This document shows, in pieces, positions 26,586 through 35,804 of a DNA stretch of 64,000 nt (position 1 is its first letter; each line of letters starts with the position of its first letter). The DNA is from Kozakia baliensis (lineage in GTDB: Bacteria; Pseudomonadota; Alphaproteobacteria; Acetobacterales; Acetobacteraceae), in contig NZ_CP014674.1 of the NCBI RefSeq assembly GCF_001787335.1, forward strand, positions 2,460,501 through 2,524,500, read 5' to 3'. The notes beneath the pieces were generated by a model, which saw nothing but the letters and a program-made list of their open reading frames with translations, searched no databases and was not told the origin of the DNA. A program made the translations under genes and the position numbers.

Positions 26586-27275
26586 ATGAAGAAATTATTG
26601 GGCGTGAGCACCATGGCGATGCTGACATTCGCTGCGCCGGCATTTGCCGCATCGAACCACAATGAAAAGACGGTCTCACGCGACTTCGCGCGTTTGTCGA
26701 AGGACGGTCAGCATGCGTTCTCCGATATTGCGCAGGCGCAGCAGCTTTTGGCCAGCAATCAGAGCGAGAAAGTCGGCCAAGCGCAGTCCTTGATCGAAGA
26801 TGCCGAGGCACGCCTTACCAAGGCAATTTCCGATAACCGCGCTTTCGTCAAAGCCGAGAGCGAACTTCAGCCCGCACCGGGCCATACGCCGCCCGCGCAT
26901 ACGCCGAATACCACGCCGGTTCATTGGCTGCCGGTGGGTGGCCAATATGTCGTGACCGATGCGCTGGCCCCGGAGAAGCAGACCGCGCTAGGCAATGCGA
27001 ATCAGCATCTGCAACAAGGCCAGACCAAGCTGGTCGGGCAAGATCTGCAAGTGGTCGGCACGGATGTCGATTACATCGTTGCTCTTGCGCCGCTGGAGCC
27101 GAGCGCGGGCGATGTGCATCGGGCCTCCGTGTTCTTGGATGGCGGCGATGCCAAGGATGCAACCGAGGCGCTTAGCGATGCACTGAACAACATTCTCCTG
27201 GTCTCTGAGGATGTTGTAACGACGCCTGCACCAGCGGCACCGCCGTCAAGCGCAAAGCATCATCACGGCGCTTAA
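26586..27275 (+). CDS. YfdX family periplasmic protein
   Basis: 229 residues with a clear Sec signal (MKKLLGVSTMAMLTFAAPAFA). The mature part matches the YfdX family (PF10938): helical repeats around ALAPEKQTALGNANQHLQQGQ and GGDAKDATEALSDALNNI, with the intervening WLPVGGQYVVTD strand. In Escherichia coli, yfdX belongs to the EvgA acid-resistance regulon and the protein is thought to be chaperone-like. An acid-producing host would fit that role. A proline/threonine-rich insert (GHTPPAHTPNTTP) is present. The ATG at 26586 has GAGGAAG upstream. Confidence 0.82.
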   Translation: MKKLLGVSTMAMLTFAAPAFAASNHNEKTVSRDFARLSKDGQHAFSDIAQAQQLLASNQSEKVGQAQSLIEDAEARLTKAISDNRAFVKAESELQPAPGHTPPAHTPNTTPVHWLPVGGQYVVTDALAPEKQTALGNANQHLQQGQTKLVGQDLQVVGTDVDYIVALAPLEPSAGDVHRASVFLDGGDAKDATEALSDALNNILLVSEDVVTTPAPAAPPSSAKHHHGA

Positions 27276-29107
27276 CGGATACGGCCGAATAATTTCTCAA
27301 GCTCGGTTCTGCTGAGCTTGAGCCAAGTCGGACGGCCGTGGGAGCAGGTGCCGGCACGCGGCGTCTGCTCCATTTGACGTAGTAGGGCCGACATCTCCTC
27401 CGGCTGAAGACGACGGCCCGCGCGGATGCTGCCATGACAAGCCATTCTTGAGACGATCGCATCCAAACGACGCTCGAACGCGCCCGAATCTCCGGGAGTT
27501 AGATCGGGGTCTTCCGCCAGTTCTTCCGCCAGATCGCGCAGGAGCGCCGCGCCGTCGCCCCCCTGCAACAACGCGGGCATCGTACGCAATAACACACTGC
27601 TGCCGCCGAACGCCTCCACTTCCAACCCAAGTTCTCCTAACGCACCGGCATGAGTGAGTAAGGCATGGGCTTGCCCGGCAGTGAGATCGACCACCTCCGG
27701 CAATAACAGACGCTGTGCACGAATGCGTCCTTCCGCATGTTGGGCCAAAAGGCGCTCATGAGTGAGGCGCTCATGGGCAGCGTGCTGATCGACTAGGATC
27801 AGATTGCCGTCTTCCGCCACGGCGATGATGTAAGTGTCCAGCACCTGGGCCACCGGCGCGCCGAGCGGATGATCGGCAGCTGGCGGCGCAACCGGGGGCG
27901 CGTTTGGCGATGCGATTTGACGCGCTGAAGGCGTAAAGCCCGCGAATTGTTCAGCGAAACCGCCCTGAGGCAAATCGGGACGCGGGCCCATGCGCGCTCC
28001 GGCGAGCGGACGTTCCGGCGTGGCGGAGGGTAAGGCATCCTCAGGCGCTGAATCGCGCGCAGGATAGCGAATGTTGCTGCGCGACGGCGAGAAACGGATT
28101 TTTTGACCGCCCTGCCCTGCGCCATGGCCAAGGGCGCGTTGCAACCCGCCGATCATCAGGGCGCGCACATCGGCTTCATCGGCGAAGCGGAGTTCGGTTT
28201 TGGCGGGATGCACGTTGACGTCGAGCCGGTCGAACGGGAGGCGCAGATGAAGCGCCACCACGGGTTGCCGCCCCGGTTCGATAACGGGGCGATAGGCGAC
28301 GCGGATCGCGGTGCGCAAGACTGGGTCCGTCACGGGGCGATTATTGACAAGCAGGAATTGCCCAGCCGCGGTGGCGCGGGTGCAAGCGGGACCGCAAATG
28401 AAACCGGTGAGCCGCATATCGTTGCGGGTTTCGTCGATTTCGCACAGCGCATCGGTCTCGCCGAGGATAGCCTGGGCGCGTTCGAGCGGCTTTTGCGGCG
28501 GCAGATCGAAAATCGTGCGTTCGTCGAGCGTGAAACAAATGGCGCAATGCGGCGCGGCGAGCGCGAGGCGACGCATGACGGCCTCGGCGTGGTTGGATTC
28601 GACGCGCGGGCTTTTAAGGAATTTGCGCCGCGCGGGCGTGGCGAAGAAAATATCCTCGACGATGGCGCGCGTGCCCACAGGCCCGGCGACAGGCGCGGGC
28701 GGCGTGATGACGCCGCCTTCGACGCGTATCTGCCAAGCCGTATCGGAATCGGGCGTGCGGGAGATAAGGCTCAGCCGCGCACTGGCCCCGATGGAGGGCA
28801 ACGCCTCGCCCCGGAAACCGAGCGTGCTGATAAGAATCAGCGCTTCGTCGTTCAGCTTGGAGGTGCAGTGACGTTCGACGGCTAAAAGCAGATCGTCCGG
28901 CGTCATGCCGCAGCCATTATCGGAAACTTCGATACGCTGTGTGCCACCGCCGAGCAGCGCTACGTTCAGGCGATTGGCGCCCGAATCGATGGCGTTCTCG
29001 ACAAGTTCCTTGAGCGCGGCGGCAGGGCGTTCGACAACCTCTCCCGCCGCGATAAGGTCGATGACGTGATGGGAGAGGCGACGAAGTTTCGGTCTTGCGG
29101 TCGTCAT
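27272..29107 (-). CDS. mutL: DNA mismatch repair protein MutL, endonuclease-type
   Basis: 611 residues. The N-terminal GHKL ATPase motifs are ELVENAIDSGA, VSDNGCGM and TLGFRGEALPSIGA. A variable linker (about residues 330-425) leads to the C-terminal dimerisation domain. There the endonuclease motif DQHA-X2-E-X4-E is complete (DQHAAHERLTHE at 440-451). The supporting metal-site motifs appear as ACHGSIR and CSHGRP. This MutL should therefore nick DNA itself, as in bacteria without MutH. It ends 4 nt into the convergent yfdX stop. Confidence 0.95.
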   Translation of the reverse strand: MTTARPKLRRLSHHVIDLIAAGEVVERPAAALKELVENAIDSGANRLNVALLGGGTQRIEVSDNGCGMTPDDLLLAVERHCTSKLNDEALILISTLGFRGEALPSIGASARLSLISRTPDSDTAWQIRVEGGVITPPAPVAGPVGTRAIVEDIFFATPARRKFLKSPRVESNHAEAVMRRLALAAPHCAICFTLDERTIFDLPPQKPLERAQAILGETDALCEIDETRNDMRLTGFICGPACTRATAAGQFLLVNNRPVTDPVLRTAIRVAYRPVIEPGRQPVVALHLRLPFDRLDVNVHPAKTELRFADEADVRALMIGGLQRALGHGAGQGGQKIRFSPSRSNIRYPARDSAPEDALPSATPERPLAGARMGPRPDLPQGGFAEQFAGFTPSARQIASPNAPPVAPPAADHPLGAPVAQVLDTYIIAVAEDGNLILVDQHAAHERLTHERLLAQHAEGRIRAQRLLLPEVVDLTAGQAHALLTHAGALGELGLEVEAFGGSSVLLRTMPALLQGGDGAALLRDLAEELAEDPDLTPGDSGAFERRLDAIVSRMACHGSIRAGRRLQPEEMSALLRQMEQTPRAGTCSHGRPTWLKLSRTELEKLFGRIR

Positions 29108-29119
29108 GCGGACGCCCGT

Positions 29120-29656
29120 TTAGAAAACTCCGAGGAAGCTGCCGCCGCTTTTCTTCGTCGGCGTGGCACCGTTGGAGGGGTTATGACCCAGGGCGGATTC
29201 GCGCTGGATGCGGCGGTTTTCAGCCGGACCATCCACGACCGCGCCGGAATTGCCACCATGCCAGAACATGAGGTTATCGACCAACCCGGCCCCGGCGCTT
29301 CCGAGTTCCGCATTGTTGGGCGCTTTGGAGGATTGATCCACCTGCCCCACCAGAGCGCTCTGGCCTGCGCTGTCGCTGCCGGCCTGGGAATGCAACGCCG
29401 CATTCGGCGAAAGCGTCTCCAGCGCCTGCATACGCGGGCTGTCATCCAGGTTGCGTCCACCAGTGCCGGGTCGGTTCAATTGTTCCGAAGGCGGCATGGA
29501 GAGCGGCGCGCGCGTGGTGACGGTATATTCGTCCGGCGTCGAACGTTCGAGGCCGAATGCACGGGAGACATCCGCACCGGAGCAACCGGAGAGCAGGACG
29601 AGTCCGCCCAGCATCGGCAAGAGAGTGCGGGCGTACGAGAGAGGATGCTGAGCCAT
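29120..29656 (-). CDS. DUF3035 / BamF-like outer-membrane lipoprotein
   Basis: 178 residues from the ATG at 29656. The signal YARTLLPMLGGLVLL ends in a lipobox LSGC. The mature part has the DUF3035 pattern: RAFGLERSTPDEYTV followed by RAPLSMPP, then a low-complexity tail. In Caulobacter, the DUF3035 protein is BamF, an alphaproteobacterial subunit of the outer-membrane protein assembly machine. The position directly after lspA, which processes lipoproteins, fits. The start is not certain; in-frame upstream residues look non-conserved. Confidence 0.75.
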   Translation of the reverse strand: MAQHPLSYARTLLPMLGGLVLLSGCSGADVSRAFGLERSTPDEYTVTTRAPLSMPPSEQLNRPGTGGRNLDDSPRMQALETLSPNAALHSQAGSDSAGQSALVGQVDQSSKAPNNAELGSAGAGLVDNLMFWHGGNSGAVVDGPAENRRIQRESALGHNPSNGATPTKKSGGSFLGVF

Positions 29657-29699
29657 GATGGCATTATTCCTACTCAAGCGTCGGACCTTCGACAAGTGA

Positions 29700-30230
29700 T
29701 CAATGCATCTGCCGGGCGTCATGATTTCCCGCTCCCGCTTTTTCGGCGCGAAGCGTATCGATCAGCCAAAGCCCGACGCCGCAGACGATAGCGGAATCGG
29801 CGACGTTGAAAACGTACCAACTCCAGCCGAAAGCATGGGCGTGGATGAAATCCACCACCGCGCCGAAGCGCAGGCGGTCGATGACGTTGCCGATGGCACC
29901 GCCCGCGATACCGCCCATCGCCACCGCGACGAGCATTTTAGGCGTGCGCGTCAACTGCCAGAGCAGCGCCATCACTGCGATCAACGCCACTGTGCAGAAC
30001 AAGATGGGGCCGAAACGACCGACGCCGCCGAACATGCCGAACGTCACCGCATGGTTCCAGACCATGGTGAAGTTCAGAAACGGCGCGATCGCAACACTTC
30101 CGCGCGCAGGGAGGTCGAAGCGGTTCAGAACCCACCATTTGCTGGCCTGATCCGCAATCAGCACAACCGAAAGCACGACCAGCCCCGTCACGATGCGCCC
30201 GGATTGTCCCGGCGCGGGCGCGCGGCTCAA
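29700..30230 (-). CDS. lspA: Lipoprotein signal peptidase
   Basis: Inner-membrane aspartyl protease that cuts lipoprotein signal peptides. The 176 residues have four hydrophobic segments and the family motifs ADQASKWWV, WNHAVTFGMF, the first catalytic Asp in GGAIGNVIDR and the second in FNVADSAI. The start is taken as TTG at 30230, which overlaps the ileS stop as TTGA; the frame is open upstream, but those codons lie inside ileS. Several lipoproteins in this window would be its substrates. Confidence 0.93.
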   Translation of the reverse strand: MSRAPAPGQSGRIVTGLVVLSVVLIADQASKWWVLNRFDLPARGSVAIAPFLNFTMVWNHAVTFGMFGGVGRFGPILFCTVALIAVMALLWQLTRTPKMLVAVAMGGIAGGAIGNVIDRLRFGAVVDFIHAHAFGWSWYVFNVADSAIVCGVGLWLIDTLRAEKAGAGNHDARQMH

Positions 30231-33121
30231 GATTGCGCCTCCACGACCGCCACGCAACGCAGGCACAGACCCGGATGCTGGTCGTGCGTACCGACTTCCG
30301 GCAGCACGCGCCAGCAACGCAGGCATTTCTCGCCTTCGGCCTGGTGCACGAGCGGGCCGCCATGCGCTTCAGGTGCGCCGGGAAGCGTCTCGGGTTCGGC
30401 TTCGTTAAGATAGATCGACGGGGCGTTGGTCAGAATTTCCACATCAGCCTGAGAGACGATGGCCAGTTCCGCCCAATCGACATTACTGAACGCGGCGGAT
30501 TCTTTCTCCGTCAGCGGCAGAGTGATGCGTGCTTCGAGCGAGGAGCCGATCGCACCGCTGCGGCGCGCACCTTCGAGTTCGGTGGTCACGATGCGGCGGA
30601 CAGCGCGCAGATCGGCCCAGCGCTCGGCCAGATCGGCGTCGAGCCATGCCTCCTCCGGCTCCAAGAAAGGCTGGAGATGAACGCTCTCCGCTTCACCGAA
30701 GCGGGCGTTCCAGGCTTCCTCGGCGGTAAAGACCAGCACCGGAGCCAACCATGTGCAGAGCGCGCGGTGCAGGATATCCAGCACGGTGCGCGCGGCGCGG
30801 CGGCGGAGGCTGTCGGGCGCATCGCAATAGATCGCATCCTTGCGAACGTCGAAATAGAACGCCGAAAGATCCGTCGTGCAGAAGCCGTGCAGCGTGGGAT
30901 AGACGCCGACCCATTGGTGCGTCTGCACCGCGCGGTTGACGAGGCCGCCAAGTTCGAACAGCCGGTGCAGCACATAGCGCTCCAGTTCCGGCAATTCATT
31001 GTAAGGCACTGCCTCTTCCGGCGTAAATCCATCCAGCGCGCCGAGCAGCCAGCGCAACGTGTTGCGCAGACGGCGATATAGCTCGCCCTGCTGCTTGAGG
31101 ATTTCGTTGCCGATGCGCAAATCTTCGTTGGTGTCGGAGTTGACCACCCACAGGCGCAGAATATCGGCCCCGAGTTTCTCGGTGACATCGACGGGAGCGA
31201 TGACGTTGCCGAGTGATTTCGACATCTTGCGGCCTTGCTCGTCGAGCACGAAGCCGTTCGTCACCACGGCTTTGAACGGCGAGATACCGCGCGTGCCGAC
31301 GCTTTCAAGCAGCGAAGACTGGAACCAGCCGCGATGCTGGTCCGAGCCTTCGAGATAGAGATCGGCGGGGAAGTTAAGCCCGTCTTGACCCAGCACGAAG
31401 CTGTGGGTCGAGCCGCTTTCGAACCAGACATCGACGATATCGAACACCTGCTCGTATTCAGCTGGGTCGCGGTCAGGGCCGAGGAAGCTCGCTGGATCGG
31501 CGCTATACCAGATATCCGCGCCATGCTCGCGCACGGCATCCACGACACGCTGCATTACCGCAGGATCGCGCAGGACTTCGCCGGTGCTTTTCTGCACGAA
31601 CACCGCGATCGGCACGCCCCAGGCGCGCTGGCGGCTGATACACCAATCCGGACGCTGCTCGATCATGGATGTCAGACGGTTGCGCGCCATTTCCGGCACG
31701 AAAGTGACATCCTGCAATGCTTCCAGCGCTTTGGCGCGCAGATGCTGTTCGCCATCCATACGGATGAACCATTGCGGCGTAGCACGGAAGATGATCGGCT
31801 TCCGCGAGCGCCAGGAATGGGGATAGGAATGAGTGACGCTCCCGCGCGCCAGCAGACCGGCGGGCGCATCCCCGTTCGCGGTCCAGCGCTGCATCGCCTC
31901 CGTTAGCGCAGCGCACACCGGATCGGCGGCTTTGAACACATGCACGCCTGCGAAATGCGGGACCCAAGGTGCGTAGGTTCCGTCATCCTGCACCAGTTCC
32001 GGCACTTCGATACCGTATTGGCGCGTCAGCAGGAAATCGTCCTGGCCATGGGCGGGGGCCATATGGACGAGGCCGGTGCCCGCGTCGGTCGTGACGAAAT
32101 CGCCCGGCAGCATCGGCACGTCGAATTCGTAACCACAACCACGCAGAGGATGGGCGCAGATCGTGCCCTCAAGGGCTTCACCTGGCAGGGTGTAGAGGAC
32201 GTGATGCTCGACGATACCTGTGGCTTGACAGAAATCCTCGACGCGATCTTCCGCCACCAGCAGACGTGCGCCGATCGGCACGAGGCTTTCCGGCGTCATC
32301 TCGTCGGCACGAAGCACGACGTAGGCGATCTCCGGCCCATAGGCGATGGCGCGGTTGGCGGGAATGGTCCAGGGCGTCGTGGTCCAGATCGCGGCGGAAA
32401 CGCCTTGCAGAGCCTGCCCCGGCGTGGGGTCGTTTTCGATCGGGAAAGCCACGTAGATCGTCGTGGAGGTGACGTCGTGATATTCGATCTCGGCTTCCGC
32501 CAGGGCGGTCTTTTCGACCGGGCTCCACATGACAGGGCGCAGGCCGCGATATAGCCCGCCATTCAGCAGGAATTTGCCAATTTCATCGACGATCGCAGCT
32601 TCGGAGTCGAAATCCATTGTGGCGTAACGGTTTTGCCATTCGCCCTGCACGCCGAGACGCTGGAATTCCTCAGATTGAATTTCCACCCATTTGCGGGCGT
32701 ATTCGCGGCATTCGGCACGAAATTGCAAAATGGGAACCGCATCCTTATCGCGCCCAGCCTTGCGGTATTCTTCCTCGACACGCCATTCGATCGGCAAGCC
32801 GTGACAATCCCAACCCGGCACGTAGCGCACACGGGCGCCATTCATGCGTTGGGCGCGATTGATGACGTCTTTAAGGATTTTGTTCAGCGCGTGGCCGATA
32901 TGCAGATGGCCGTTCGCATAAGGCGGACCGTCATGCAGCGTGAAAACCGGCTTTCCCTGCCCGGCCTCGATAATCTTCTCGTCCAGACCGATTTCCTTCC
33001 AGCGCGCAAGCGTCTGTGGCTCGCGTGTGGGGAGGCCGCCGCGCATCGGGAAACTGGTGCGCGGAAGAAAAACCGTCTCGCGATAACGGTCCTGCGTGTC
33101 TGAACTGTTTTGATCGGGCAT
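30227..33121 (-). CDS. ileS: Isoleucyl-tRNA synthetase
   Basis: 964-residue class I synthetase. The HIGH signature is at residues 74-77 and the KMSKS loop appears as GRKMSKSLGN. Two Cys pairs near the C-terminus (CLRCW and CLRC) form the zinc site of the bacterial-type enzyme. An editing (CP1) domain lies between, with GTGLVHMAPAHGQDD. It is upstream of lspA with a 4-nt overlap, the common ribF-ileS-lspA order, here interrupted by a small ORF. Confidence 0.97.
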   Translation of the reverse strand: MPDQNSSDTQDRYRETVFLPRTSFPMRGGLPTREPQTLARWKEIGLDEKIIEAGQGKPVFTLHDGPPYANGHLHIGHALNKILKDVINRAQRMNGARVRYVPGWDCHGLPIEWRVEEEYRKAGRDKDAVPILQFRAECREYARKWVEIQSEEFQRLGVQGEWQNRYATMDFDSEAAIVDEIGKFLLNGGLYRGLRPVMWSPVEKTALAEAEIEYHDVTSTTIYVAFPIENDPTPGQALQGVSAAIWTTTPWTIPANRAIAYGPEIAYVVLRADEMTPESLVPIGARLLVAEDRVEDFCQATGIVEHHVLYTLPGEALEGTICAHPLRGCGYEFDVPMLPGDFVTTDAGTGLVHMAPAHGQDDFLLTRQYGIEVPELVQDDGTYAPWVPHFAGVHVFKAADPVCAALTEAMQRWTANGDAPAGLLARGSVTHSYPHSWRSRKPIIFRATPQWFIRMDGEQHLRAKALEALQDVTFVPEMARNRLTSMIEQRPDWCISRQRAWGVPIAVFVQKSTGEVLRDPAVMQRVVDAVREHGADIWYSADPASFLGPDRDPAEYEQVFDIVDVWFESGSTHSFVLGQDGLNFPADLYLEGSDQHRGWFQSSLLESVGTRGISPFKAVVTNGFVLDEQGRKMSKSLGNVIAPVDVTEKLGADILRLWVVNSDTNEDLRIGNEILKQQGELYRRLRNTLRWLLGALDGFTPEEAVPYNELPELERYVLHRLFELGGLVNRAVQTHQWVGVYPTLHGFCTTDLSAFYFDVRKDAIYCDAPDSLRRRAARTVLDILHRALCTWLAPVLVFTAEEAWNARFGEAESVHLQPFLEPEEAWLDADLAERWADLRAVRRIVTTELEGARRSGAIGSSLEARITLPLTEKESAAFSNVDWAELAIVSQADVEILTNAPSIYLNEAEPETLPGAPEAHGGPLVHQAEGEKCLRCWRVLPEVGTHDQHPGLCLRCVAVVEAQS

Positions 33122-33226
33122 CTTCAGTCAATCAGCGGAGTCAAGGAACCGCGTGTTATGCGAAGATGCGGGCGAACGGGTCAAGAGCAGGCTATGGTGC
33201 GAGAGGCTTAAAAAGCCACCTACATG

Positions 33227-33433
33227 TCAAGAAACGTGCCTTTGATCGGAATAAGGCAGATTCGGGGTATTCAGCCTGACCGTGTCGAGACCACGATCGA
33301 AGGAATCGCCGATCTCGGACAGATCTTTCTGCATGGCGTCCCGGAGCTTTTTCAGTTTGAGGGAACTCGCTTCTCGTTTCGTCATGTGACGATGTAGTGC
33401 CAAGTAATGAAAGAATTGCATAACGCCTGCCAT
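33227..33433 (-). CDS. Small protein of unknown function between ribF and ileS
   Basis: 68 codons, starting MAGVMQFFHYLALHRHM and followed by a charged helical part (KREASSLKLKKLRDAMQKDLSEIGDSF). A GGGGAAAGAG site directly precedes the ATG. The upstream 200 bp (33434-33634) hold a small hairpin GCTGG-AAG-CCAGC but no other gene. I do not recognise a family. An overlapping longer open frame (33192-33530) looks non-coding by its composition. Confidence 0.4.
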   Translation of the reverse strand: MAGVMQFFHYLALHRHMTKREASSLKLKKLRDAMQKDLSEIGDSFDRGLDTVRLNTPNLPYSDQRHVS

Positions 33434-33634
33434 CTCTTTCCCCGCCTCTATTTATTTGCCGCACACTCCTAACGCTGGCTTCCAGCGATACGTTCCGCAA
33501 AAATGACGCATTCACCATTCTGCGGAGCACAAGATATCCAAAAATCGCTTATTCGACGATTACTTTTCAAAGAGAAATAAGCAGAGGGGAGCACTACCCG
33601 TTATTTGGGTTTTCCATGTGGGGGGAAACGATAT

Positions 33635-34558
33635 TCAGCGCTCGAAAAAAGCGCGCGCTTCCGCTGCATCGAGAGAAATTTGAGCTTTCAGTTCTTCAAG
33701 CCCGTTGAAACGACGTTCTTCCCGCAGAAGCTTGTGAAGCGTGACTTCCAATTCCTGACCGTAAAGATCGCCGGAGAAGTCGAACAGATGGGCTTCGACG
33801 CGGCTTTCCTGATTGTCGTTGATTGTCGGGCGGCGGCCGATATTGGCGACGCCGGGCAGGACACGACCATCCGGCAGACGCACGGTGATGGCATAGACGC
33901 CGCGTGCCGGTTCGATATGACGACCAAGCGGGATATTGGCGGTCGGGAAGCCGAGCAGGCGGCCGCGCTTATCGCCATGCGCGACGATACCGGAGATGAA
34001 CCAAGGACGACCGAGTTCCTCAGCCGCGCGCTCGGGATAGCCTTCCTGCAACAGGCGGCGGATGCGCGAGGAAGAGAACGGGCCGCCGATATCGGAAAGG
34101 GCAGGCACGACTGTCAGGCCGATACCGAGGGCTTCCAGGCGACGGCGCAAGAAATCCGTATCGCCCTGGCGACGATGGCCAAAAGCGAAATCCGCACCAC
34201 AAGCAACATGCCGAACGCCAAGAGCGCGGTGCAGAACCTGATCGACGAAGGCTTCGGGCGCCAGATGAGAAAACTCATCGTCGAATGGTAATTGGAACAC
34301 GTGTTGGACGTTGTGTTCCGCTAAAAGCCGTGCACGAACAGGCGGCAGGGTCAGGCGCAGCGGCGGGTCTTGCGGGCGGAAGAACTCACGCGGATGTGGC
34401 TCGAATGTTACAACCGACAAAGGCAAATCCGGGCGCGCCGCGTGGAGCGCCCGAAGCAGATGGACATGACCGAGATGCACGCCGTCGAAATTGCCGAGCG
34501 CCGCAGCGGCGCCGCGTGCTTCGAACGGAATGGCGCGCCAATCGGTATGCAGTGTCAT
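33635..34558 (-). CDS. ribF: Bifunctional riboflavin kinase / FAD synthetase
   Basis: Makes FMN and then FAD. The 307-residue protein has the N-terminal nucleotidyltransferase motifs ALGNFDGVHLGHVHLL and DFAFGHRRQGD with the SSSRIRRLL segment. The C-terminal kinase motifs are GRLLGFPTANIPL, GVYAI and GVANIGRRPT. The ATG overlaps the mtnC stop (ATGA). FAD is the cofactor of the gluconate dehydrogenase flavoprotein in this window, although no regulatory link is visible. Confidence 0.95.
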   Translation of the reverse strand: MTLHTDWRAIPFEARGAAAALGNFDGVHLGHVHLLRALHAARPDLPLSVVTFEPHPREFFRPQDPPLRLTLPPVRARLLAEHNVQHVFQLPFDDEFSHLAPEAFVDQVLHRALGVRHVACGADFAFGHRRQGDTDFLRRRLEALGIGLTVVPALSDIGGPFSSSRIRRLLQEGYPERAAEELGRPWFISGIVAHGDKRGRLLGFPTANIPLGRHIEPARGVYAITVRLPDGRVLPGVANIGRRPTINDNQESRVEAHLFDFSGDLYGQELEVTLHKLLREERRFNGLEELKAQISLDAAEARAFFER

Positions 34559-35250
34559 GATGAAATCGGTAGCCCGAATTGCGTCGCGACTTCGAGGAGG
34601 TCGGCGGCATGCCGGAAACCGGGCGCGGGCTTGGTGCCGTCTTCAGGACGGATAAGTTGGCACGTGGCGCAACCGGCTTCCTGCGCTGCATCGAGTTCCG
34701 CGCCGACATCGGAGAGGAACAGGATTTCCTGAGGAGCCAGCCCAGCGCGGGAAGCGATTTCGGTATAGCTTTCCGCAACTTTCTTGCCGCCGATATCGAG
34801 ATCGTAAAACGCCTCGAACAAGGGCGTCAGATCGCCATTGCTGGAATAACCGTAAAGCAGGCGCTGTGCATCGGCGGAGCCGGAGGAATAGACGGCGAGG
34901 CGCAGGCCTGAATCATGCCAGGCTTTCAGTGCAGGCGAAACGTCCGGATAAAGATCGGCGCGCAGTTCGCCGCTTTCGAAACCGCTCCGCCACGCAAGGC
35001 CTTGCAGCGTTTTGAGCGGCGCGGCTTTGACGTCATGCGCCATCCAGTCCTGCAACTGCGCCAGCGGGTCACGCCCTGGGAATTCCCGTTCGATATCGCC
35101 AAGTGCTACGCGCACCGCCGGGCTATCGGCTTGCTCCCGAAGCAGCGTTGGCAATGTGCGCTCGGCATAAGGAAAGAGAACCTTCTGCACGAACGAAATC
35201 GGCAGGGTCGTGCCTTCGATATCGAGAAGGATGAGGCGAAGAGAACTCAT
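34555..35250 (-). CDS. mtnC: Enolase-phosphatase E1 (acireductone synthase)
   Basis: HAD-superfamily enzyme of the methionine salvage pathway; it converts 2,3-diketo-5-methylthiopentyl-1-phosphate to acireductone. The 231 residues start with the HAD motif I LLDIEGTT, have motif II as AVYSSGSADAQ and motif III-IV as FLSDVGAELDAA. It overlaps mtnD upstream and ribF downstream by 4 nt each. Confidence 0.93.
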   Translation of the reverse strand: MSSLRLILLDIEGTTLPISFVQKVLFPYAERTLPTLLREQADSPAVRVALGDIEREFPGRDPLAQLQDWMAHDVKAAPLKTLQGLAWRSGFESGELRADLYPDVSPALKAWHDSGLRLAVYSSGSADAQRLLYGYSSNGDLTPLFEAFYDLDIGGKKVAESYTEIASRAGLAPQEILFLSDVGAELDAAQEAGCATCQLIRPEDGTKPAPGFRHAADLLEVATQFGLPISS

Positions 35251-35804
35251 GCCGCCGCTTTCGGAATGTCGGCGGGGAAACGCTTGGCGATTTCATCGCC
35301 GGTATATTGCGCTACCCAGCCGCTGGTGTCGGTAAACACGCGCAGGGCGACGACATCGGGCGAAAGCCCGGCATCGAACCAATGCGCAATCCCTGCGGGA
35401 ACGGAGATCAAATCGCCTTGAGTGCAGAGGACGGAATAGATTTTGCCCTCGATATGCATGACGAACGCGCCCTGGCCGTGCACGAAGAAGCGCACTTCAT
35501 CCTCGCTATGAGTATGTTCGGAGAGATATTTGTCCCGCATCGCGCCAATATTGGGCGTATTGGCATCGAATCGCACGACATCGGCACTGCCCGCACCTGT
35601 CTCACCCATCAGCCCATTGAGATAAGGGCGATAGGCTTCGAGGATATCGTCGGTCGGCGCATCCTTGGGCGGAATGACGGGGGCTTCCCACCGTTCGAAG
35701 CGGATTCCGAGTGGGCGCAGCGTTTCGGCGATCGTTCGCGGGTTGGCGGTTTCCTGCAAAACGGTATCGGGAGCGTCATCGCTATAGATGGTCAGTCGGC
35801 TCAT
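35247..35804 (-). CDS. mtnD: Acireductone dioxygenase
   Basis: Cupin-fold dioxygenase that cleaves acireductone to the methionine precursor 2-keto-4-methylthiobutyrate (Fe form), or takes an off-pathway route (Ni form). The 185 residues carry the metal ligands His97, His99 and Glu103 in EHTHSEDEVRFF, and His141 in PAGIAHWFD. It lies between mtnB and mtnC with 4-nt overlaps at both ends. Confidence 0.95.
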   Translation of the reverse strand: MSRLTIYSDDAPDTVLQETANPRTIAETLRPLGIRFERWEAPVIPPKDAPTDDILEAYRPYLNGLMGETGAGSADVVRFDANTPNIGAMRDKYLSEHTHSEDEVRFFVHGQGAFVMHIEGKIYSVLCTQGDLISVPAGIAHWFDAGLSPDVVALRVFTDTSGWVAQYTGDEIAKRFPADIPKAAA

